Assembly (NCBI GenBank): GCA_019671135.1 | Contig: JAHRHY010000014.1 | Coordinates: 246,001-310,000 of the forward strand | From: Linnemannia hyalina | Taxonomy: Eukaryota; Mortierellomycota; Mortierellomycetes; Mortierellales; Mortierellaceae | Length of the DNA stretch: 64,000 bases | Direction: 5' to 3' | In this document: one piece after another, positions 33,045 through 43,927 of the stretch | Position numbering within the stretch: position 1 is the first letter of the stretch | Layout: every line of letters starts with the position of its first letter | The notes under the pieces: generated by a model | The model's input: the letters and a program-made list of their open reading frames with translations, nothing else | The model's database searches: none | What the model was told of the DNA's origin: nothing | Translations under genes and position numbers: made by a program

Positions 33045-35766
33045 TCGAGAGTTGAAGCAAGGATTTTATACTTCACTCTTCTCTTTCCACTCAATCGAAG
33101 GGCAAGCAGGTATGTGGCCTGGTGAGCCCTTCTCCTCAGTCACCTTCCCCTTCAGTCTCATCCATTCCTTCTTCGCCATTATCGTCTCCGGTCCTTTCGC
33201 ATGTTGTCGTTGCTGCTCCAGTCTCGAGTCCCGGCTGGTCGCCGGTCCTTTCGGCTGTCGTTGTCCCCACTCTAGCTTCGAGCCTAGCCCTTCTCTGACA
33301 AGTACTCCACCCAACACTCCTACCACTCCAACATATTCCTCTACTCCAACACTCTCTCCCATTTCAACAACTCTCACCACCCCCTCACCTCTCCCGTCTG
33401 ATACAACCGATCTTGTCTTTGAGCGGGCAGTCGACACACTGGACAACACCTGCAGAGAGCGTCTCCTCCGTCCCACGGCTGAATACAATGCCGTGATCCT
33501 TCGCATCAACAGCGACACCAGGAAAAAACAATCGGCAGACACTACAAAGTACGACGGGCTCAGAAGCCGATACCGGAGTCAACTTGCCAGGAAACCACAA
33601 GAATTGACTGCTATTTTTTTGATGACCGATACTCAGGCCGCCAATGCGGTTGCACGCATCAAGTCAATTTCTAGTCGCCGCAAGACCATCGCCCTTGGGA
33701 TACGTCGCCGGGCCACCGAGGCCGTCAACGAATACCGTGTTCAACACCTTGTCTCTCTTCGCTCGGATCTGGAGCTCAGGCTGATCAGGAAAGCAGAGCA
33801 CTATCGACTGCGGGAACAGCGGCAAAAGGAAAAAGAAGCGCGCCGTCAACAACACCAACGCAAATCAGCCTTCGACACAACTACTAGCTTCCCTTTGCAA
33901 GAACGCCACCAAGTCCAACCACCGCCTGTATCAGGACCCCCGACCACACAGATCGGCCCCCTTTGCCTGTCTCCAGCAGAGGCGGCGTCCATGCGCGTGG
34001 TTCAGGACACACACGTCGACAACTCCACCCCTCGCGTTCTGTACTCTGACGGATCTCTTCTGAACTCAGGAACACCGGAAGTATCACAGGCCTTTGGAGT
34101 GGTGGATCTCATTCAGGACAATCCTCTGACGGTACAAGGACGAACGGATGGCCACGCGTCCTCGGCCAAGGCCGAGCTCATGGGTTTATTAGTTGCAGTC
34201 TTGTCAGCACCTCCGGAACAGGACATTGTGGTTAAACTGGACAATCAGTCAGTGGTGGAACAGTACAGTCATCTGGTGAAGAATCGTCGGGACACCTTAC
34301 CGAGGAAGCGATTCAGGAGTACATATGCAGGTATCTGGGCGGTGCTTTGGCAGGTGTGGAATCTCGGCCAGGTAGAGTCGACGTGGTGTGGGTCAAAGGT
34401 CACAGCGACGTCCATGGAAACGAGCTTGCGGATCAGGCGGCGAAGGTGGCAGCACAGAGTGGTTCGGTGCCCTGGATGGTGGATCTCACTCAACAGACGG
34501 ATATCACGGCCTTTGCACATTGTTACGGCGGGATTGTTGAAATCGATCTAAGTCAGCTCCTCAAACAACAATCGACAATCCGTCACCACCAAGCCTGGAC
34601 ATCACAGAGGCGGGTCAAGAGGGCGATCCCTGACATCGATGACGTGGAATGGAACTTGACCTTGGCTTATGTCCACGACAGGCACGCAGTCTTCACCTTT
34701 TACAGCAACAGCAAGGACTCCCATCAACGAACACATCATATCAAAAAGCTGCATGGAATGCTGCCCATTCTGAACTCCATGCAGGCTCGCAAGCCCAACC
34801 TGTACCCAACATGCGTATGCCGACGATGCGAGCTCGAGAAGGAGGATAACGATCATGTCTGGAAATGCCCCTTGGCAGCCGAGACCACCACTGAGATCTG
34901 GAAGGAGGCCATGGGCAAGATTAACGAGTGGGATGTGCAGGCGACAAACAGCTACAACGCAGCCAGGAAGCGGGAATACAAACGCGCGGTGGACAGCGGT
35001 CGTCAGGTACCAAGGGCAGTACCCATACACTGGTGGCCCCCTTCGGATGCGGATCATCTACGAGGATTTTCCTCCATCGATGGAGCTCGAGCCGTGCACA
35101 GCGGTAGTCCAGCTCTCGATCGAGACGAGAAACCGATGTGGAATGTGTCGGATCTCCTCCGCGGCATCACCCCCTTGAGCATGTTGACTGAATGGTCCGC
35201 GGTCTTCCGGACCCCAATGTCCATCGCCAAGACAGTCCTTCACAAGTTTGTTGGCTACCTGGAGGCGCAGGCCTCGGAGCTGATCTGGAAACCTCGGTGC
35301 TCCGCGACGATCGCGTGGGAGCAGACCCAGGGTATCTCTGCCAAGAACAAGACATCCAAGTACACAGGCCCCCGAGGTGACTGGAGTCAAGGATACGGTT
35401 ACATCACGCACGATGGTTTCTGTCCGTGTGGCGCTTCGCTAGCCACACATGATGAAGGAAGGTGCCCTGGAACGACTAAGGACCCACGCGTTGGTGACGA
35501 GCGGTTGTTGGAGAGTTTGTTAGGAAGGAGGAGGTTGTCAATGATGGAGAGGATGGGAAGAATCCCCTTCATTCGTATCTAGTTTCATTTTCTTCCGTTT
35601 AAGCTGTGAAGAGCAGCGACAATTGCTGCGCAGAGCCAGGTTCTGGACCGGACTGCGACTGGCGGATGGTGCATTGAAGAGTTTGGTCTGTAGTCCCCTT
35701 TTACTTCCAAATAACTTCTCTATGCTGTTTGTTAGAGAAATAAAATTGTGTACAAAAAAAAAAAAA
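33045..35766 (+). mobile_element. longest retroelement copy (copy C): RNase H retroelement
   Basis: Longest copy of the family. The 5' boundary is uncertain (about 33040-33100); the 3' end has a UTR, AGAAATAAAATTG and an A13 tail (35754-35766). The coding region reads from about 33070 in one frame, shifts frame once near 34355 and ends at 35582. It encodes an RNase H domain and Cys/His motifs but no reverse transcriptase (no YxDD-type motif), so this copy cannot be autonomous as it stands. Five shorter copies in this window share its 3' part, all 5'-truncated, as expected for target-primed reverse transcription. Confidence 0.85.
33070..35582 (+). pseudogene. retroelement ORF: unknown N-terminal region, RNase H, zinc-binding C-terminus; one frameshift
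   Basis: The first part (to about 33880) is Ser/Thr/Pro-rich and then Arg-rich and helical (repeated RRK, KEKEARRQQ), of no family I recognise. RNase H type 1 motifs follow: YSDGS (catalytic Asp, near 34048), AKAELMG (Glu, near 34173), KLDNQS (Asp, near 34238) and KGHSDVHGNELADQAA (His/Asp, near 34400-34445). A one-base frameshift near 34355 separates the third and fourth motifs. Next is C-x2-C-x8-H-x4-C (CRRCELEKEDNDHVWKC), like the CCHC after RNase H in several LINEs, then a conserved Cys/His tail with CPCGAS and HDEGRC. The tail is preserved in all longer truncated copies. No start codon can be fixed. Confidence 0.75.
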
Positions 35767-35938
35767 TGAGCGGGAAAAAAATGGTCCTGGAGGCGCGGTT
35801 CAGACTCAAAAGAAAATGAGCTGGATCATTACGAAATTTTTCAGGAACAACGAGATGCCAAAAAAAAGTAACATGGTCTCGAATATTTTTTTTTCGTTTG
35901 TACACCATTTATCATAATACCCTTCAGGTTCAGTCTAT

Positions 35939-38600
35939 CTACAAAGGGGTCTTGGCTCCCCAGTCGCCAACAATCTTCATCGACTCTTGATCCCCCTTCA
36001 TTAACCGATCGTCCTCCAACAGGCCACCCAGGCACTCCCAAGGATCCTTACCACCACCCCACTTCAACACATGTTCCCTCAACCTCTCTCCCGCACTTCT
36101 CGAAGTTGGTGCTGACCTAAAGACAGTCTCCCAGATCTGTGAAGTCACCGTCCGTCCAAAGAGGTACGAATAATATCCTGCTCCGTAGCCGTACAGGTGT
36201 CCAAACCCGGTCTGCCATGCGGTACCGGACACTGGTGGCACAATCCCTGTAGCGTGCTGCAAGTTCTCGAGAGTCGCTGTCGAGTTGAACGAAGGCGATC
36301 CGACCACAGGCGAATAGAGCAACTGATCCAACATCGCCATTGACCTCTGAGAGTGAAGCTCGATCGCCTGGAAGGTTGAGCGGTTGGCCTGGTGTGCCAT
36401 CAGCAGTCCTGCGGGCAGAGGTGCTCCTGTCTGGTGGTGGGTCGCAAAGAGTCCCAGAACGGCGGGGTCAGCCAAAAAGTGCTCCATCAAAATCGAAGGA
36501 ATCTCCACAAAGTCGATCGGGCACCTTGTTCCCGACACATTGTGGTAGTCCGCCCTTCCAATCATAGCTATCAGATCAAGGTGGAAAATATCATAAACGT
36601 TAGCATTGGACAAGCAATGATGAGCCACCATGAATATGAGAGGATGCAGGAACGGCGAACTTACAGTGCATGGCGTGTCCCATTTCGTGGAAGAGGGTTT
36701 CGACCTCGACCCAGTTTAACAGTGCTGGCTTGCCGCCAGGTGGCCGAGAGAATCCGCAAGAGAGTACCGCCAATGGAAGTTGGTACCGACCCTCCTTTCC
36801 AGCCATCTTGACACCAGGATCCGCCTTGGCCAACTCGATCCCCTCGCGAAGTGTCATTCCCTCTGCAATATCATGCTCCTCGTCATCGTCGTCTACTCTA
36901 CGAGAGCACCGCACGGTATAATGGGCAGCATTCAATTGCTTACCTTGGCGTCCATAAAAGTCGCAATAAATAGTTCCAATCAGCCCTTCCCGCTCATCGA
37001 CCACATCCAGCTTCTGGACCTCATCATGCCAAGTCTCTCCTGACTGGACGGTTCCAGGCACAAACTTGATTCCATAGAGATGCGAAAACAGTTTCGAAAG
37101 TCCGTCCATCGTCGTTCCGACCGAGAAGTAGGCCGAGATCGAGTCGCCGTGGGGTATCGTGTTCGTCCGACTGCTGACCAGACGGACATAGAAATCCCGA
37201 TCCCATGCCTCGAGTTGTGCATCCTTGTCCCTAGTCGCCACCCGCTTGGCCTTTTGCAGCAGCATCAGCTCGCTCTTGACGGCAGCTTCCTGGCTCTTTC
37301 CGAGGGTATGCAGGAACGCACTGACATTCTCTGGGTTCTTGACCATCTTATCGCCCAAGAACATGTGTCCATAACTTGGAAGTCCAACCAGCTGTGCCAA
37401 GTCATACCGTGTCCTGAGCAGATCGTCCAGAACAGCAACCTTAGACTTGTCCTCCGCCATGCTGGCGACATACATGGCCCGTCGAACATCCTCATCCTCG
37501 ACATGCTTCAACACCATCTGCGACTCCCAGCCCGATGTGGGTACAACCGCGACCTTTTCTCCCAGCTTGTTGGTTTTGGTGACCCGTTGGATGTATCCTG
37601 GAGACAGTCCCTGGAGTCGAGAGGGGGGGCTGACCAAGATGTGAGCAGGTCCTGGTCCTGGCTTCGAGCAGTTCTGCATGAAGTCCCTGCCCAGACTGAC
37701 GACCTTGTCCGACAGCGCCACAAACTGTGCTCGCTTGGCGTCCGAGAGATGAATACCCGACTTTTCGAAATCCCGCAAGAACACCAATGCGACTTGACGC
37801 TCTGCCTCCGAAAGTCCAGACTCGATCGCCGGCGTGTTCAACACCGTATGCAGCACCTATAACAGACACAAAATACTATTGTTTAGTCGCAAGGATCTCA
37901 GTACTAATTGACAAGTGGTCTCATTGACAGTGAAAAAAATATTCCCAGTCGTTACCTCGTAGAGCCTAGGATCGGTGTTGAGAGTATTCATCCACGAAAA
38001 GAGCTCCTCATAGACAGTCTCTGCAGCCTGTCTCCAAGCCGGGTCCGGATGCAAACACCGAACAACCTCCGCAGCGTCAATAACCTTGCACAGAACATCG
38101 CTCAACCGGTCAAACAACTTGATCACCTTCCGCATCTCCTGTCCTCCATCTTCCTGCTCCGGCGCATGCGCGATCCGCTCCACCAACAAATGGCCACGCG
38201 CGATCGCCGCATTCACCGAATCCAGAAACTTCTCCGGGGTCTTGAGATTCGGGTAGAGAAAGAGCCCCTCCGGTGAGACTGATGAGGCGAGTCGGGATCG
38301 GGAGGAGGAGACTGGAGGGCTGTCAAAGAGTTCTCGGAGTGAAGGGGTTGAAGTGGAGTTCAGCACTGCTGATGAGGCTGCTGCAGCTGCCGACTTTGCG
38401 TCGGTTGTTGTTCCAGATATGTGTCGGACTTGAGTCTGTGGCAGTTGTGCTCCTTGAGAGATACCGACGCGTACTGTTGTTGTTGTTGTTGTTGTTGGGA
38501 GTACGCGCCCTGTTGATGCTCTGGTAGAAGAGGAGCGAAGTGCAGCTGTTGTCCTGTAGGCAGCCCTACCCTGTAGGATGCGGCCAAGTCCTGCGGACAT
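35939..38600 (-). CDS. OCT1: mitochondrial intermediate peptidase (M3 metallopeptidase)
   Basis: Exons 38600-37956, 37856-36665, 36567-35939; 821 residues. The N-terminus (Ala, Arg, Ser, Thr; no acids in the first 60) is a typical mitochondrial presequence. The zinc-binding site is LFHEMGHAMH (HExxH at residues 605-609), split after the last His by the second intron, followed by DYHNVSGTRC and DFVEIPSILMEHF, the hallmark of the thimet oligopeptidase/MIP family. The enzyme removes an octapeptide from matrix-protein precursors after the processing peptidase. Length is close to yeast Oct1 (772). Start choice follows the presequence; the frame is open upstream to 38903. It lies 166 bp downstream of FOL1 on the same strand. 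Confidence 0.93.
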
Positions 38601-38766
38601 GTTGTCGTGTGTATTGTAAAAGAGGAAGGCAGGTTGTGTGGGGAAAAGGAGAAAGAAGGAAACACAACTCCCGATTGTGGGAAAAATGAACGAAACCCAC
38701 CAACTCAAGTCAGTCACATTTACAAGAAATAATTGATTTAATATATGACTGATTCTCCACATCCTT

Positions 38767-41531
38767 CTACACACGCCAAATGGCGTCGGCGACCTTGATG
38801 ACATCCCGGATCTCCTTGACATCGTGTACCCGGACAATACCTGCTCCTCCTGCAACCGACGCCGTACAGGCTGCTGCTGTGCCCCACGCACGCTTTGTGG
38901 CATCAGGCTGCTGTGTCAAATGTCCAATGAACGCCTTTCTTGAAGGACCCACCAGGCAAGGGTATCCGGCCAAGGGACTCGTCTCTGACTGGGTCAGCTC
39001 AGGAAGACGACGCAAGACCTGGAGAGACTGCTCGCTGTCCTTGGAAAAACCAACACCGGGATCAGGGATAATGTTCCAGCGGTGCACACCAGCTGCAATA
39101 GCGCGCTGGATCGACTTGCTGAGGTCACGGCCAATCTCGCCAACAACGTCGTTCTTTGCGCCGTAATCCGTCTGCGACATCATGGTCTTGGAGTCACCGC
39201 GCATGTGCATCAAGCAGACAGGAACATTCCACTTAGCCATGACGCTATACATAGCAGGATCTCTCTTTCCGGCCGAGACGTCGTTGATCAGATCAGCACC
39301 TGCCTCAATCGCCTTGTCTGCAACAACAGCGCGGAAGGTGTCGACCGAGATGGGTGCTTCGAATCCTCTGGCGCGCAACAGCTGGATCACAGGAACAACG
39401 CGACGGATTTCCTCCTCTTCGGAAATCTCTTCAGAGTTGGGACGAGTCGACATTCCTCCAATGTCAATGATATCGGCGCCATCATCAATCAATTTCTGAG
39501 CACGAAGAGCTGCTGCCTCTGCGGTACTGTAGTCACCGCCATCGCTGAAACTGTCAGGGGTAGTGTTGAGGATTCCCATGATTAGGGTCTTGGCGTCCCA
39601 GCGGACAATCTTGTGACGCAGAGGGAATGACTTGTGGATATTGCTGTCACTACCGGGGCTGGCTTCCTCCTGCTTTAACAACAACTGCGACAATAGCTGG
39701 CTGATGTGGCGATACAACTTGGGGTGCTCCACATCCTTTGCGATACTATACACATAAACAGTGTAACAAAGAGGGTTCTATTCAGTCAAGACGCTCTCAC
39801 AGAAGCAACAAAGAGTAGTGGAAACGAAAGCAGCAACAGTAAGATACATACTCGCAGAGGGGTCGGAGGACAAATTCACGCTCTTGCATGGCAATGTGAG
39901 GAATGGTCAAGACATCGTCCTTGTACTCGATAGAATCGTACAAAAGAATGTCAATGTCAATGGGGCGGGGTCCGTTGCGGATGGTGTTGAAGTCGCGACC
40001 CATTTCTGCCTCAATATCCTTGATCTTCTTCAACAGCTCCAATGGTTCCAAATCTGTCTTGATCTACTCATCAAATATCGAAATGCATAACAATTAGCAT
40101 GCGTCGTTGTCAAACATTTCTATCTCATGTAATCAGAAACATACAAATCAGCATGCATAAAAGAAATTACCTTGCAGGCGGCATTGAGGAAAGGTGGCTG
40201 GTCCGTGACATACATGGGTGGGGTCTCGTATAGGAACGAAGTATCAACGACACGAACACGGTCGCCTTGCTCCAGCATCTTGAGGGCGTTTGTCAAGTTG
40301 GCAGCTGAATCTCCCAGGTTGGAACCCAAGGCCAAGTAGACCTCATGACTGAGCTGGTCAGGAACAGGGCCGCGCTTTGGAAGGGTGCTGGCCAGAGGAG
40401 TAATACCGAAACCAGGGATGGTCGAGATCGACGAAACACCTCGGGTATGGGTCTTGTTGGCAGCTGCTGCCGAAGCAAAGAATGCCCTGTCGCGTGTAAT
40501 CTCAACTCCAGCTGATCCTGCAAAAACAATAGCGCTGGGCTTCTCCATCTTGACAGTGATCTTGCTGACATGGCACTTTTCGATCGCAATGCGCGCTACA
40601 GATGTGACAAACGCCTCGACAGTCTTGTAGGAGGAAGCCTCGATGTACTTTGTGATGGTCCTGACAATGGTGCGGTAGTTGTGGGTGTTGGAGACATAGT
40701 CGGCCTTGCGGTCGGGGGTACCGTCCATGCCGGGGTAGATCTGCAAGTTCAAGACGACGAGCTGCTCCTCTTCACGCTCCCAGGGGTTGACTCCAATGAT
40801 GCAAGACAGCTTCAGATCCTTGACAAAGATGATGTCGTGTTGGTTGAAGCGGACGGGGCAAGGGACAGTACCGTTGAGTTCTCCCTCGGTGTAATCGGAA
40901 CGGGAGCGAGTGATCTCGACTCCAGCGGAGGCAGCGTGCAAGAGGGCACGGGGTTTGTCGATCCTGACGGTGATCTTGGGCGCGTGGCACTTGGAGATGA
41001 CAACACGGGCAATTGAGTCAGCGAGAGCCTCGACTGACCGGAACTCTGACTTTTCCGAGTGGGCCTCGACGGTCTTGCAGAGAATTCCATAATGGATCGA
41101 GTAGGGCTAATTCATGCCAAAGGTAACAAAAGGCGAGGAGCAAGACGATTGGGTTGTGGGAGGACAGGAGAAAGGAGGAGGAGGAGGAGGAGGAGGATGA
41201 AGGATGGAGACGCGGGCAAAGTAGGGAAAGTCAAAAAGCAAGTACCAAGGCGTGTAAGTTTTCTATCTGGCAGGTACTTTTCTTTTTAACCTTTTTCATG
41301 ATTGATACCTTCGAACGGGTGAAAGAAACTGTAACTTACGAGGTGGTCGGTATCACCGGCCTGGGAGACGCTTGTGTAGACCACGAGGTTGATGATGATT
41401 GGCTGTCGCTTGGATCGTTCCCATGCGTCGACGCCAATGATGTTGCGGACGGAGAGGTCTCTGATGCAGATCTTGTCGGTCAAGGGCAGGTCGACGATGG
41501 TGTCTTCCTTTGTGTGTTCGGCAGCACTCAT
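38767..41531 (-). CDS. FOL1: trifunctional folate synthesis protein (DHNA, HPPK, DHPS)
   Basis: Exons 41531-41340, 41106-40171, 40063-39852, 39745-38767; 772 residues. Two tandem FolB-type dihydroneopterin aldolase domains come first (about 20-135 and 175-285; motifs DLSVRNIIGVDAWER and DLKLSCIIGVNPWER). Then HPPK (about 315-447) with YLALGSNLGDS, and RPIDIDILLY, the second a metal/ATP-binding motif. Then DHPS (about 490-772) with ILNTTPDSFSDGG, DIGGMSTRP, DPGVGFSKD and GPSRKAFIG. It performs three consecutive steps to dihydropteroate in the mitochondrial/cytosolic folate pathway; DHPS is the target of sulfonamides. All key motifs look intact. Splice phases agree at every junction. Confidence 0.96.
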
Positions 41532-42066
41532 TCCTGTATATGTTTTTGTTATGTAGAATGATTCCGGTGTTCCTGCTGTGAGAGTGGTTGCTTGTTTTTA
41601 AGTCCTGAGTAGAGTGGAGTGGGTGTGGAAGGAGTGAAAAGACGGAGAAGAGCGAGCAAAGGAGAAGAAAAGGAAGAGGGAGAGGAAAGGGGAGCTTCTT
41701 TTTCTGTGTGTTCGTTCGCGTCTCTCTTCTTTTTTTCCCTCCTCTCGCTCGTTACCCCATCGAAAAATACTTTTTCGCATATGAATCAAGCAGCCCATCC
41801 CTTCTTCAAAGTGACTGCCCAATGACTCTTGTGTGAACAATGTCTGTTGATCTCATGCGCGTCCGTTGCCATTGGCCAGTTGCACTCGTACTCCGATACA
41901 CCTTCTCTCTCTCTCTCCCTCCTTTCTCTCTTCACCCCATCGCGTTCTCTTTTCCCACATTAAGCCAATTGAAGTATCTTCCTATACTATCATATGCAAG
42001 CTGAAAGAGACAGAGAGGGAGAGAAGATTCCCTTTATTTTGTTTATCAAAAAAAAACTCCGCAGTG
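41532..42066. other. intergenic, FOL1 promoter region
   Basis: 535 bp between the FOL1 start and the stop of the upstream same-strand gene. Purine-rich on the plus strand near 41620-41700 (FOL1 leader). A CCAAT-type sequence (ATTGG at about 41871-41875 on the plus strand) could serve FOL1. No gene seen. Confidence 0.45.
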
Positions 42067-42777
42067 TCAATGGTGCCGAAGATTGGCGTCACCATGGTGC
42101 TGCTGCAAAGGATGGTTATCCTTCAACAGCTCAGGGTTCAGCTTGTATGTATGCTGCCGCCGCACCATCTCACTCGAATCAGGCATCGAATCCTCCGCCT
42201 CATTGTTCTCTGCCAACTCTGTCAATACCAATGCGCCCTTCTTGCTCTCAAGGTTCTTCAGAATATCCTGAAGGACCTCCTCCCCTCTCTGTTGCAGCTC
42301 AAGCGATATCAGAGCCGTCCGATCTAGCAACAACGGAGGCGGTGCCTTCTCTGGATCCTGGCTCTTATTCGTCATTGATTTTGTTACTGTTGCTGCCTTT
42401 TCGCCCGTCTTGAGCTCTTTTAGTTTTTGAGCAAGTGCGTTCGCAGAGACTTCGTGCGGTTGGCGATCCGGAGACGGAGAGACGCGGTGCTCATTACGAC
42501 CACGACTGTGTCCTCGACCGTGGCCATGTGTGTCTGCGTGGTAGGGCGAAGTAGATCGACTGTGGCGATTGGTACGCTCAGGGTCTAGATGAGTGCGATC
42601 TTGGTGTGATACTTGTTGGTGGTGGTGGAAGTGTGTGTGATGACTGGAGTGGAGTTGGATATGGGCTGGTAGAGACTGCGCACGGAGTTGAGTGTCTGTG
42701 TTGATAAGAGGATCCTGCTGGTTCTGTGTCACGACGATCCCGGTGTCAATTGTGAGGTGAAAGTTCTCGGCTGTCAT
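42067..42777 (-). CDS. unknown protein, His/Gln-rich N-terminal half
   Basis: Single-exon frame, 236 residues, family not recognised. Residues 1-20 (MTAENFHLTIDTGIVVTQNQ) are ordered, about 30-105 are rich in His, Gln, Arg and Ser (HGHGRGHSRGR), and 110-200 are charged and probably helical (ALAQKLKELKTG; RGEEVLQDILKNLESKKGA). The end is again His/Gln-rich. The ATG at 42777 has a good context (AAAAATGAC), and a TATA-like box lies 54-61 bp upstream, supporting a real gene; the frame remains open to 43050. No signal peptide or membrane segment. It is transcribed divergently from the monooxygenase at 43928. Confidence 0.65.
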   Translation of the reverse strand: MTAENFHLTIDTGIVVTQNQQDPLINTDTQLRAQSLPAHIQLHSSHHTHFHHHQQVSHQDRTHLDPERTNRHSRSTSPYHADTHGHGRGHSRGRNEHRVSPSPDRQPHEVSANALAQKLKELKTGEKAATVTKSMTNKSQDPEKAPPPLLLDRTALISLELQQRGEEVLQDILKNLESKKGALVLTELAENNEAEDSMPDSSEMVRRQHTYKLNPELLKDNHPLQQHHGDANLRHH

Positions 42778-42830
42778 TTTTGTAAGTTGTTGAAAAAGGT
42801 AATGGAGTGCAACTTGGCCTTCACTGGCCT

Positions 42831-42838
42831 TTTTATAT
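42831..42838 (-). promoter_or_regulatory. TATA-like box of the unknown His/Gln-rich gene
   Basis: Minus-strand ATATAAAA, 54-61 bp upstream of the ATG at 42777. The spacing suits a short leader. Confidence 0.5.
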
Positions 42839-43728
42839 GGCGACAGAAAGTAAGTGAACTGGGCTATGCCATGTGGGATGACACTTCTACTTCTTGACCT
42901 TGTTTTTACGTTCTGTCTAATAGTCGCCGCACTAAGTCCACTAAAAAAGCGCACTAGCCTGCGCCGACAAAGAACTGGACATTGGAACAAGAGTCGACCT
43001 TGTACAGCCAGAGAAAGGGTCCCCTCTGGGATGCTCAGCATCACGAGCACCCTACTCGGGACCGAAATAGACCAAGGAGGGTTCTCTTCGTTTCTTTATG
43101 CTCTTTGAATGTCGATAGAACAAAGAGTGAGCGTAGCCATACATCTAGTTCTAGAGCACATGAGTCGAAGGGTATAGTCGACGAAGAAGAGTAGACAGTA
43201 GTCAGTTGTTTTATATGTAATCATGAACATACTCGACGAGAAGAACAAGAGAGATTGAAGCACTTGCTTGGATGTTCACGCGTGAGAACGTACTCTGCGT
43301 CTCTGGCACAATAATTATCAGCATCTACCAGTGGCGAAATCAATAGACGTGTCCAGTCTGGTTCTATCATCTGTATGAGCGATCGCGCGCCAGTTATCTC
43401 CAACGTTCAATCAAAAATATACCCCTTTTTTGTTGTTGTTTTCTTTTTCTTTGTTACTTGATTGTTTTCATGCGTGCTGTGTGTGTGTGGATGGACTTGG
43501 CATGGTGCAACAGAATTGCGTAATTGGATGGACGTCCTGAACCTAATGTTCGTTGAGGCCGAGAAGGAAAAGGGGGGGAAGTGGGGCAAGTGGGGCAAGT
43601 GGGTTATTGTCGTCGTTCAAAGGAGAGTAGACGAGCAAAGTTACTGCTCCGGAAAAGGAGAACGCCAAGACGAGTCGCCCTAGCAGCAACCTGCAAACAG
43701 CTACAAAACTGCAGCCATAGCATACCAA

Positions 43729-43783
<55 letters not shown>

Positions 43784-43927
43784 ATTCTCCCTCTCGTTGT
43801 CTTACTCTTTTCTCTTGCCTCTTTCTCTTCTCTCTCTTCTCTCTTCCTTTTCTCTTCTTTTTTTCCTTCTCCGACACTAACAATCGATCTCAGGCCCGCT
43901 CTCAACAAAAACGCACATATCAACAAG
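42839..43927. other. divergent intergenic region before the phenol-hydroxylase-type gene
   Basis: 1.1 kb with no gene. It contains a (CT)n tract at 43730-43784 followed by more pyrimidines to the ATG at 43928, a probable leader. Confidence 0.5.
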
